From: an uncultured Sutterella sp.
GTDB taxonomy: Bacteria > Pseudomonadota > Gammaproteobacteria > Burkholderiales > Burkholderiaceae_F
Assembly (NCBI GenBank): GCA_900764215.1
Contig: CAAFNI010000062.1
Span: 1-7,652 of the forward strand
Direction: 5' to 3'
Length of the DNA stretch: 7,652 nucleotides
Positions 1-6,364 of this stretch are shown piece by piece (position 1 is the stretch's first letter; each line of letters opens with the position of its first letter). The notes beneath the pieces were generated by a model. That model was not told the origin of the DNA. It saw nothing but the letters and a program-made list of their open reading frames with translations, and did not search any database. The translations under genes and the position numbers were made by a program.

Positions 1-247
1 CCCCCTCTACTACTAACTCGGAAACCGCCGGATGCCGAACGGCATGTCCGAACGCTCAGTACTGATTGAGCACTGCGGTGTGGGAGGGAGTGCCCGCAAG
101 GACACTCTCTACCCGATTTGAGCGAAGGAGCGCAGAAAAGGCATTCTCAAAATAGATTTGAACATCTTTTGAGCGAGCTTCATGCGGCTAGTAGATTTGC
201 TTTAAGTAAAAGGAAGTAGAGCGCGAAAGACATGAGTTTTCGGTTCG
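1..247 (+). other. Gene-free left end with clustered stem-loops; possible structured RNA
   Basis: No frame here supports a gene; every + frame is closed by stops or lacks a start with a Shine-Dalgarno. The stretch is rich in pairing. ACCGC (24-28) pairs with GCGGT (75-79) and encloses two hairpins: 29-50 (CGG+ATGCC / GGCAT+CCG, loop GAAC) and 54-71 (GCTCAGT / ATTGAGC, loop ACTG). A third hairpin at 82-114 has 11 pairs with one bulged A and one G-T. A fourth, AT-rich one lies at 146-173 (CTCAAA...TTTGAG with an inner AGAT/ATCT). CTCTAC (5-10) can also pair with GTAGAG (216-221). This suggests a folded transcript, a structured leader or an intergenic repeat. I could not match it to 5S rRNA, 6S RNA, tmRNA, SRP RNA or RNase P RNA from memory. 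It lies upstream of the predicted ABC promoter, so it is not part of that promoter's leader. Confidence 0.35.
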
Positions 248-260
248 TATAATCGAAATT
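227..260 (+). promoter_or_regulatory. Predicted sigma-70 promoter of the ABC transporter operon
   Basis: A perfect -10 hexamer TATAAT lies at 248-253. The best -35 candidate is AAGACA at 227-232 (4 of 6 matches), but the spacer is only 15 bp, so the -35 is weak. Transcription would start near 260 and leave a leader of about 60 nt before the ATG at 320. The -10 lies between TTTCG (238-242) and CGAAA (254-258), with a further CGAAA at 224-228. These alternating repeats could be an operator or chance. Confidence 0.55.
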
Positions 261-305
261 AACGTCCTGTGGCACTGTCGGGCCCAGGCATCCGATTTCA
301 ATTAC

Positions 306-312
306 AGAGGGG
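306..312 (+). promoter_or_regulatory. Shine-Dalgarno that decides the binding-protein start
   Basis: AGAGGGG at 306-312 sits 7 nt before the ATG at 320. It favours that ATG over the in-frame GTG at 269, which would place 17 non-hydrophobic residues ahead of the lipoprotein signal peptide. Confidence 0.8.
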
Positions 313-319
313 TGATCCC

Positions 320-1312
320 ATGCAGATTTCCAATATTACGCGCCGCAGCGCCATTGCGCTTTCCGTTGTTGCCGCGCTTGCGCTTGCGGGGTGTGGCGAC
401 AAGGAGCCTGCCAAGGCTGAACTCGTGCCGGTAGGCATTGTTCAACTGGTCGAACATGCCGCTCTTGACGCCTGCACCAAAGGCGTCAAGGATGCGCTCG
501 CCGAACGAGGCTACAAGGATGGTGTCAACATAAAGATTGACTTTCAGAACGCCCAAGGCGATCAGTCTAATCTGCATAACATTGCCGCCCGTTTTGCCTC
601 CAACAAGGACAAGCTGATTTTCGCTGTTGCAACCCCTGCCGCACAGGCCGTTGCAACGACTGCGAAGGGAACGCCGATCGTGGCCACCGCCGTCACAGAC
701 TTTGTCGCGGCCAAGCTCGTCAAGTCCGATGAACAGCCCGGCGGCAACGTCACGGGTGTCTCCGATCTTGGGCCGATCGAAGCCCAGCTCGAACTGTTGC
801 TCAAGCTTGTCCCGGGAGCCAAGACTGTCGGTACGATCTACAACTCCAGTGAAATCAACTCCAAGTATCAGGTCGATATCTTCAAGAAAGCCGCTGAAAA
901 GCATGGCGTGAAGGTGCTTGAGGCCACCGTTTCCAACGTGAACGACATTCAGCAGGCCGTCATCAGCCTCAACGGCAAGGTTCAGGGCTTGTGGCTGCCG
1001 ACTGACAACGTGCTTGCCAGTGCCATTCCCGCGCTCGCAAAAGTCGCCAATCCCGCCAAGATCCCGGTCGTGGCGGGTGAACGCGGCATGACCGAAGCCG
1101 GCTGCCTCGGTTCGATCTCCGTTGACTACTACGAAATCGGCCGCATGACAGGTCAGATGGGGGCTGACATTCTCGACGGGAAGAAGAAACCCGCCGACAT
1201 GCCGGTGCAGCATGTCGCCAACGGCACGCCGGTCTTCAACATGAAGACGGCCGCCGCGATCGGGATTTCAATTCCGGAGGAACTCCGGAAGGGCGCAGTG
1301 CTCTTTCAGTAG
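320..1312 (+). CDS. ABC transporter substrate-binding lipoprotein (ABC_sub_bind family, TrpX-like)
   Basis: Periplasmic binding protein of 330 aa that captures a small solute and delivers it to the permease encoded downstream. Residues 1-24 form a lipoprotein signal peptide: N-terminal TRR, a hydrophobic stretch, then lipobox LAGC with C25 as the lipidated residue. The mature part shows hallmarks of the ABC_sub_bind/COG2984 group: VQLVEHAALD (41-50), FQNAQGDQSN (75-84), ATPAAQ (104-109), AVTDFVAA (124-131) and GGNVTGVSD (141-149). Relatives are annotated as tryptophan/tyrosine or unspecified amino-acid binding proteins, and streptococcal TrpX is the best-known name. The ligand here is inferred, not shown. 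The lipid anchor fits inner-membrane tethering. The gene is first in the set but is followed by a strong terminator, which fits a binding protein made in excess over its transporter. Length is normal and nothing is truncated. Confidence 0.9.
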   Translation: MQISNITRRSAIALSVVAALALAGCGDKEPAKAELVPVGIVQLVEHAALDACTKGVKDALAERGYKDGVNIKIDFQNAQGDQSNLHNIAARFASNKDKLIFAVATPAAQAVATTAKGTPIVATAVTDFVAAKLVKSDEQPGGNVTGVSDLGPIEAQLELLLKLVPGAKTVGTIYNSSEINSKYQVDIFKKAAEKHGVKVLEATVSNVNDIQQAVISLNGKVQGLWLPTDNVLASAIPALAKVANPAKIPVVAGERGMTEAGCLGSISVDYYEIGRMTGQMGADILDGKKKPADMPVQHVANGTPVFNMKTAAAIGISIPEELRKGAVLFQ

Positions 1313-1337
1313 CCTCGAATAGAGGCCGCGCCTTGTG

Positions 1338-1387
1338 CGGAGCTTGTCGAGGACGCCGAGTGCGTCTGCGAAGCTCCGTTTTTTTTT
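1338..1387 (+). terminator. Strong intrinsic terminator inside the ABC operon
   Basis: CGGAGCTT (1338-1345) pairs perfectly with AAGCTCCG (1371-1378), and an inner stem GACGC/GCGTC (1352-1356/1362-1366) stacks above an internal loop. Nine consecutive T (1379-1387) follow directly. This is a textbook rho-independent terminator placed 25 nt after the binding-protein stop and about 90 nt before the permease start. Confidence 0.85.
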
Positions 1388-1390
1388 GCA

Positions 1391-1425
1391 TAGGCCGGCA
1401 GGATCATCTTTTGCCGGTGCTCCTA
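1391..1425 (+). promoter_or_regulatory. Second intercistronic hairpin before the permease gene
   Basis: CCGGCA (1395-1400) pairs with TGCCGG (1412-1417), and TAGG (1391-1394) can extend the stem with CCTA (1422-1425) across a 4-nt bulge. It has no T-tract, so it is not itself a terminator. It could stabilise a downstream mRNA end, block exonucleases or be a control element. Overlapping it is a weak promoter-like pair, TTGCCG (1411-1416) and AACAAT (1433-1438) with a 16-bp spacer, each 4 of 6. That could supply separate transcription of the permease and ATPase genes. Confidence 0.4.
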
Positions 1426-1480
1426 CTTAAAAAACAATCGGCGGTCATATCCGTCGAGCGTACCTAGAAAAGGAATTTTC

Positions 1481-2365
1481 ATGCTTGATCTCGTTCTCTC
1501 GACCGTCGGACAGGGGTTGCAGTGGTCAGTCCTCGCCTTGGGCGTCTTTCTGACGTTTCGCATTCTGGATATCGCCGATCTGTCCGTCGAAGGTTCCTTT
1601 CCGCTTGGCGCTGCAGTAGCAGCCACCGCCATCACGGCAGGGCTCGGACTCCCGCTCGCCTTTGTCCTCGCACTCGTCGCCGGGTCTCTCGCAGGCGGGG
1701 TTACCGGTCTTCTTACGACGAAGCTTCGCATCCCGGCGCTTCTCGCCGGCATTCTGACGATGATAGGTCTCTATTCCGTAAACCTGCATGTGATGGGCAA
1801 ATCCAATGTCGGTCTCCTGCAGAATGAGACGGTCTTCACGATTCTTGAAAACAGTTTCGGACTGTCCGTGGCCATGAGCGGCCTCGTCGTAGGCTTGGTC
1901 TTTGCGGCTGTCATCGCTGTCGTGATCTATTGGTTCTTTGGCACGGAGCTCGGAACCGCCGTACGCGCCACGGGCTTCAATGCTCAGATGGCCCGCGCGC
2001 AAGGCATCAATACCAATACGATGATCGTGCTTGGTCTCGTCATTTCGAACGGCCTTGTCGCCTTGTCTGGGGCCACCGTTGCACAAGCCAACGGCTTTGC
2101 AGACGTGGGCATGGGGGTCGGCACGATCGTGATCGGTCTGGCGTCCGTCATCATCGGTGAGGTTCTCTTTTCGCCCAAGACTTTCAAGACGAGCCTTGCT
2201 GCGGTGATTTTGGGCTCCATCATTTATCGACTCGTCATTGCATTCGTGCTTGAGATGGGCATGCCGCCCAACGATCTCAAGCTCTTTACCGCCGTGCTCG
2301 TCGCCGTTGCCCTGGCGCTTCCGCTCATCAAGGAAAAAATGTCCGGCCTGCGTTCCCGTGCCTGA
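1481..2365 (+). CDS. ABC transporter permease (BPD_transp_2 / COG4120, TrpY-like)
   Basis: Inner-membrane pore subunit of 294 aa, expected to work as a homodimer with the adjacent ATPase. It is almost wholly hydrophobic, with about eight membrane segments. The N-terminal block around residues 11-45 (QGLQWSVLALGVFLTF, then RILDIADLSVEGSFPLGAAV) is typical of COG4120 permeases, a branch of the LivH/BPD_transp_2 fold. The polar loop at about 154-180, with AVRATGFNAQMARAQGIN, is the likely cytoplasmic coupling loop that contacts the ATPase. The C-terminus is a short basic tail (KEKMSGLRSRA). The start ATG has AGGA (1471-1474) 6 nt upstream. The ATPase gene follows after 26 nt, so these two are probably translated from one message, whereas the binding-protein gene is 168 nt upstream behind a terminator. 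The substrate is inferred from family naming only. Confidence 0.9.
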   Translation: MLDLVLSTVGQGLQWSVLALGVFLTFRILDIADLSVEGSFPLGAAVAATAITAGLGLPLAFVLALVAGSLAGGVTGLLTTKLRIPALLAGILTMIGLYSVNLHVMGKSNVGLLQNETVFTILENSFGLSVAMSGLVVGLVFAAVIAVVIYWFFGTELGTAVRATGFNAQMARAQGINTNTMIVLGLVISNGLVALSGATVAQANGFADVGMGVGTIVIGLASVIIGEVLFSPKTFKTSLAAVILGSIIYRLVIAFVLEMGMPPNDLKLFTAVLVAVALALPLIKEKMSGLRSRA

Positions 2366-2391
2366 GACAACTGAACACGAAGGAAGGAAAA

Positions 2392-3180
2392 ATGCTCGAA
2401 CTCAAAAACGTCACCAAAACGTTCTTCGCCGGTACCGCCAATGAAAAGAAGGCGCTGCGCGGTGTCTCGTTCACGCTGGAGGACGGTGACTTCTGCACCG
2501 TGATCGGTTCAAACGGCGCCGGCAAGTCCACAACGCTCAATGCCATTGCGGGTGTGTTTCCGATTGATTCCGGATCCATTCTCATCGACGGCGTTGACGT
2601 CTCCAAGATGCCAGAGTACAAGCGGGCCGCTTTTATAGGCCGCGTCTTTCAGGACCCGATGCGCGGCACGGCAGCAGGCATGATGATTTCGGAAAATCTG
2701 GCCATAGCGGACCGCCGAGGGCGTGCGCCTACGCTTCGCTGGAGCGATCGTGCGGATCGCACGGCGTACTTCGCGGAACTCGTCAAAATGCTCGGGCTGG
2801 GGCTCGAAAACCGCATGACGGCTCACGTAGGACTTCTCTCGGGCGGCCAACGCCAAGCGCTCACGCTTCTGATGGCAACGCTTGTGCGCCCGAAGCTTCT
2901 GCTGCTTGACGAACACACGGCTGCGCTTGATCCGAAGACTGCGGGCAAGGTGCTTGAGATCACGGAAAAGCTGGTGACCGAACAGCAGCTTACGACACTG
3001 ATGATTACGCATAACATGCGGGATGCGCTTCGTTACGGCAATCGTCTCATCATGATGCACGATGGCCGGCCGATTCTGGACGTCAGAGGAGAGGAAAAAG
3101 CGAAGCTGACGGCTGTGGATCTTCTGCAGTTCTTTGAGAAGGCGGGCGACGGCGTATCCGACAAGATGTTGCTCAGTTGA
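2392..3180 (+). CDS. ABC transporter ATP-binding protein (COG1101, TrpZ-like)
   Basis: Cytoplasmic ATPase of 262 aa that powers the importer. All nucleotide-binding motifs are intact and in order: Walker A GSNGAGKST (39-47), Q-loop FQDP with Q87, signature LSGGQ (149-153), Walker B LLLLDE (169-174), D-loop ALDP (178-181) and the switch histidine H207 in MITHNMRDA. The run LLDEHTAALDP is characteristic of the COG1101 group that pairs with COG4120 permeases and COG2984 binding proteins. The strong Shine-Dalgarno AGGAAGGA (2381-2388) lies 3 nt before the ATG. The final stretch ends in DKMLLS with no extra regulatory domain. It is the last gene of the + set; a hairpin follows 28 nt after the stop. 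Confidence 0.93.
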   Translation: MLELKNVTKTFFAGTANEKKALRGVSFTLEDGDFCTVIGSNGAGKSTTLNAIAGVFPIDSGSILIDGVDVSKMPEYKRAAFIGRVFQDPMRGTAAGMMISENLAIADRRGRAPTLRWSDRADRTAYFAELVKMLGLGLENRMTAHVGLLSGGQRQALTLLMATLVRPKLLLLDEHTAALDPKTAGKVLEITEKLVTEQQLTTLMITHNMRDALRYGNRLIMMHDGRPILDVRGEEKAKLTAVDLLQFFEKAGDGVSDKMLLS

Positions 3181-3203
3181 TGTTGCTACAGCTCGGATCC
3201 ATG

Positions 3204-3236
3204 AAAAGCGGCCGTTCCTTCCGGAACGGCCGATTT
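3204..3236. terminator. Shared bidirectional terminator between convergent operons
   Basis: CGGCCGTTCC (3209-3218) and GGAACGGCCG (3223-3232) form a perfect 10-bp stem with a TTCC loop. On the - strand the stem is followed by C and then TTTT (3207-3204), a usable U-tract for acrB. On the + strand it is followed by ATTTAG, a poorer tract for the ABC operon. It lies 19 nt past the acrB stop and 28 nt past the ATPase stop. Confidence 0.8.
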
Positions 3237-3251
3237 AGTCTGAGGGGGCGC

Positions 3252-6200
3252 TTACCGTTTCTTCGAGGATTTCTTCGCGAACCAAGTGAAAAACACGGGG
3301 ACGAAGATGGTTGAAACGAAGGTTGCCGCGAGCATGCCGCCAAAGACGCCCGTGCCCATGGAGTGCCGAGCGCCGGCGCCGGCGCCGGTGGCGATGATGA
3401 GCGGAACAACGCCGAGTACGAAGGCGAAGGACGTCATCAGAATCGGCCGGAATCGAAGGCCGGCGGCCTCGAGCGCGGCATCAAAGGGTCCCATCCCTTC
3501 CTCCATTTTCTGTGCTGCGAATTCCACGATGAGAATGGCGTTCTTCGCTGTAAGGCCTATGAGCACGAGAAGACCGATTTGGAAGTAGATGTCGTTGGGC
3601 GTGCCGCGGATCCAAATGGCAGTCATGGCGCCGAGGAAGGCATAGGGGACGGAAAGCACGACGGCAATCGGGAGCGACCAACGCTCGTAGAGCGCAGCCA
3701 GAATGAGGAACATCATCAGAATGCCGAAGCCGAAGGCCGTGGCTGACGACGCGCCTATGCGCTTTTCGTGATATGCCTGGCCCACCCACTCGATCGTGTA
3801 GCCTTCGGGAAGCACTTCTCGGGCTGTTTCCTCGACGAGCTTGATTGCGTCTCCCGAGGAAATGCCCTGAGCGGCTGCGCCGCTGAACTGGGCGGCAAGA
3901 TAGCCGTTCATGCGGGAGAGGGACGCGGCGCCCGACGTGCGTTCAGTGCGCACAAGGGCCGAAATGGGTACCATTTCTCCATTGCTAGAGCGGACATAGC
4001 CCGAGCCGATGTCCTCGGGAGTCGAACGGAATTGCGGGGCCGCCTGCACGACAACGCGGTAGATTTTGCCGTTGCGCGTGAAATCGTTGACGTACTTGCT
4101 TCCCATCAAGTGAGAGATCGTGTCGTAGATGTCGTCGATGTTCACGCCGAGCGCGATCGCCTTGGTTTGGTCGACGTGGAGCCTGAGCTGAGGCGTGTCG
4201 GCCGTCAGATAGCTTCTAAGCCCTGTGAGCTCTGGACGGTCCTGAAGGGCATCCAGAAAGTTTTCAGCGACGCTCTGGAGAACGAGCGGGTTGTCGTTGC
4301 CGTGTGAGAGGATGTAGCCGGAAAAGCCGTTCGTTGAGCCGAGTCCCTTGATGGCCGCAGGCAGGGCGGCCACCCCCTTGATGTCTGGATGCCCGCTGAT
4401 GAATTTCTGGAGGTCCTTCTGGATTTCTTCGGCGGTGGTCTTTCGCTCATCCCAGTGCTTGAGCTTCAGGATAAAGGTGGATGCATTGCTGCGGACGTCG
4501 CCGCTCATCGTGTCGAAGCCCACCATCGTCACGACGCTCTGGACGGCATCGTTCTGCTTGAGGTGTTCAAGAATTTCAGTCGAGACGGCCTCGGTGCGCG
4601 GGAAGGCCGCGCCTTCCGGAAGTTGAACCGAGATGCGGACGATGCCTTGATCCTCACGCGGAATGAAGGAGGTCGGCGTATGTTCGAGCATCTGCCAGCA
4701 GCCGATGGTTACGGTGACGAGAAGGCCGGCAGTGATGATGCGGTGGCGTAACGCTGTCTTGACGAGCTTGAGAAATCTCAGCGTGAAGGATGCCAGTCCT
4801 CGGTCGAATGCTTGGAAGAAGCGGTTTTTGGTTTCTTCAGGGTTGCGTTCCTTGAGAAGGATTGCGCAGAGCGCCGGCGTGAGCGTGAGGGCGACGAAGC
4901 CCGATAGCGCCACGGAAAGGGCTACCGTCACGGCAAACTGTCGATAGAGCTCGCCGGCGATGCCGCCGAGAAAGGCGACTGGAATGAAGACGGAGGCGAG
5001 CACGAGCACGATGGCGACCAGCGCGCCCGACACTTCCTTCATAGCCTTCTGCGCAGCCTCGTAGGGGGAGAGTCCTTCGGTGCGCATCAAGCGCTCGACG
5101 TTTTCCAGCACGACGATGGCGTCGTCTACCACGATGCCGATTGAGAGCGTCATGGCGAAGAGCGTCAGCGTATTGAGTGAGAATCCGAAAAGCCAGAGAC
5201 CTGCCATCGTGCCGATGAGCGATACAGGGACGGCAAGCATCGGAATGAGCGTGGCACGCCAGTTCTGCAGGAAGATGAACACGACGAGAAGCACCAGGAT
5301 GCCGGCCTCGAAGAGTGTGTGGTAGACCTCGTTGAGGGAGGCGCCGACGAATATCGACGTGTCGTCGGTGATGATGTAGTCGATCTTGTTTTCGGGGAAT
5401 TGGGCGGCGAGCTCGACGATGCGAGCCTTGACGGCTTCGGCGGCAGCCATGGCATTGGCGCCGGTCTGAAGGTAGACGCCGACGTTGACGCCCTGCGTGC
5501 CGTTGATGTCGACGCGGAATTCGTAGGATCGTTTGCCGATTTCGGTTGTGGCAATGTCTTTCATGCGCACAAGCTTGTCGGGACCGTCGGCCTTGACGAT
5601 GATGTCGGCGAATTCCTCGGCAGTGAGGAGCTGGCCGGGTGTTGTGATCGTGTAATAGAGCTGTTGTTCGGAGACGGTGGGGGCCGTTCCGACGCGGCCA
5701 GCGCTGCGTTGGGCGTTTTGAGCTTCGATGGCGTCTTCGACGTCTTTGATCGTGATGCCCATGAGTCCCATTTTTTCAGGGTCGAGCCAAATGCGCATGG
5801 CGGACTGCGCATTGCCGAAGACGCTGACGTCGCCAATGCCGGGCAGACGCTTGAGTTCGTCGACGATGTTGAGGTTCGCGTAGTCGGCCAGATCCGTGGC
5901 GGCCATGCTTCCGTCGGGCGAGAACAGGGCGACCATGAGGAGGTTTTCTTCCGAACGCTTTCTCACGCTCACGCCCTGATTGCGCACGACGTCCGGCAGA
6001 CGGCGCTCGGCTGTGCGGACGCGATTGTTGATTTCGAGCATGGCGTCGTTGGCGTCGGTGCCTACGTCAAAGACGCAGGAGATAGACATGTCGCCGTTGC
6101 TTCGAATGTTGGTCGTGTAGTAGAGCAAGCCCGTGATGCCCGAGAGCTGGTCTTCAATCGGAGCGGCTACGGTGCGGGCCAGCGTCTGGGCGTCGGCGCC

Positions 6201-6353
6201 GTCGTAGGTGGTCGAGATGCGCACCGTCGGGGGCGAGATGTCCGGATACTGGGAGAGCGGAAGAACGCGCATCGCGATTAGGCCCGCGAGCACGATGATG
6301 ATGGAGAGCACCGTCGCAAAGATGGGACGGCGGATGCAGAACTGGCTGAGCAT
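3252..6353 (-). CDS. acrB: RND multidrug efflux permease, HAE-1 family (AcrB/MexB-like)
   Basis: Inner-membrane drug/proton antiporter of 1033 aa, a full-length HAE-1 protein that works as a trimer. The start ATG at 6353 gives the usual N-terminus (MLSQFCIRRPIFATV, first membrane helix) and has AGGA overlapping the stop codon of the adaptor gene. Further upstream in-frame sequence is highly basic and overlaps that gene, so it is rejected. Family landmarks are present: first periplasmic block LPLSQYPDISPPTV (31-44), GIVVDDAIVVLENVE (406-420) with the proton-relay pair D410/D411 (AcrB D407/D408), GLTAKNAILIVEF (933-945) with K937 (AcrB K940), and RPILMTSFAFVLG (969-981) with R969 (AcrB R971). 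The second porter half spans about 560-865. F179 and F627 appear to match AcrB binding-pocket phenylalanines, while the F136 position looks like Leu or Asn. Substrates cannot be read from the sequence. The symbol is by family; the specific orthologue is not established. Confidence 0.93.
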   Translation of the reverse strand: MLSQFCIRRPIFATVLSIIIVLAGLIAMRVLPLSQYPDISPPTVRISTTYDGADAQTLARTVAAPIEDQLSGITGLLYYTTNIRSNGDMSISCVFDVGTDANDAMLEINNRVRTAERRLPDVVRNQGVSVRKRSEENLLMVALFSPDGSMAATDLADYANLNIVDELKRLPGIGDVSVFGNAQSAMRIWLDPEKMGLMGITIKDVEDAIEAQNAQRSAGRVGTAPTVSEQQLYYTITTPGQLLTAEEFADIIVKADGPDKLVRMKDIATTEIGKRSYEFRVDINGTQGVNVGVYLQTGANAMAAAEAVKARIVELAAQFPENKIDYIITDDTSIFVGASLNEVYHTLFEAGILVLLVVFIFLQNWRATLIPMLAVPVSLIGTMAGLWLFGFSLNTLTLFAMTLSIGIVVDDAIVVLENVERLMRTEGLSPYEAAQKAMKEVSGALVAIVLVLASVFIPVAFLGGIAGELYRQFAVTVALSVALSGFVALTLTPALCAILLKERNPEETKNRFFQAFDRGLASFTLRFLKLVKTALRHRIITAGLLVTVTIGCWQMLEHTPTSFIPREDQGIVRISVQLPEGAAFPRTEAVSTEILEHLKQNDAVQSVVTMVGFDTMSGDVRSNASTFILKLKHWDERKTTAEEIQKDLQKFISGHPDIKGVAALPAAIKGLGSTNGFSGYILSHGNDNPLVLQSVAENFLDALQDRPELTGLRSYLTADTPQLRLHVDQTKAIALGVNIDDIYDTISHLMGSKYVNDFTRNGKIYRVVVQAAPQFRSTPEDIGSGYVRSSNGEMVPISALVRTERTSGAASLSRMNGYLAAQFSGAAAQGISSGDAIKLVEETAREVLPEGYTIEWVGQAYHEKRIGASSATAFGFGILMMFLILAALYERWSLPIAVVLSVPYAFLGAMTAIWIRGTPNDIYFQIGLLVLIGLTAKNAILIVEFAAQKMEEGMGPFDAALEAAGLRFRPILMTSFAFVLGVVPLIIATGAGAGARHSMGTGVFGGMLAATFVSTIFVPVFFTWFAKKSSKKR

Positions 6354-6364
6354 GTCGCAGGATC

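Noticed and set aside
20..115. Resemblance to 5S rRNA (CCGAAC loop and a GTGTGGG segment)
   Set aside because: CCGAAC sits in a tight hairpin rather than the 5S loop C setting, helix order does not fit, and the terminal 5S stem is missing.
109..183. 24-codon - strand frame (MKLAQKMFKSILRM...) in the left structured region
   Set aside because: It looks mildly amphipathic and basic, but there is no Shine-Dalgarno or convincing promoter, and a frame this short occurs easily by chance.
1..230. 6S RNA, tmRNA, SRP RNA, RNase P RNA or retron msr-msd
   Set aside because: I could not find the conserved cores of these RNAs, there is no CCA-type 3' end for tmRNA, and no reverse transcriptase follows.
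269..319. Upstream GTG start for the binding protein
   Set aside because: It would add 17 residues before a well-formed lipoprotein signal peptide, and lacks a Shine-Dalgarno. The ATG at 320 has AGAGGGG at the right spacing.
260..319. Amino-acid leader peptide or riboswitch in front of the ABC operon
   Set aside because: The predicted leader is only about 60 nt, holds no short ATG frame with Trp/Tyr codons and shows only a weak 4-bp CCTG/CAGG stem.
302..1213. Long open frame antisense to the binding-protein gene
   Set aside because: Composition (rich in Gly, Asp, Val, Arg) is typical of an antisense shadow of a GC-rich gene. The sense frame is a complete recognised protein.
5319..6281. Long + strand open frame inside acrB
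   Set aside because: It is a Val/Asp/Gly-rich low-complexity translation antisense to conserved RND coding sequence, with no recognisable domain.
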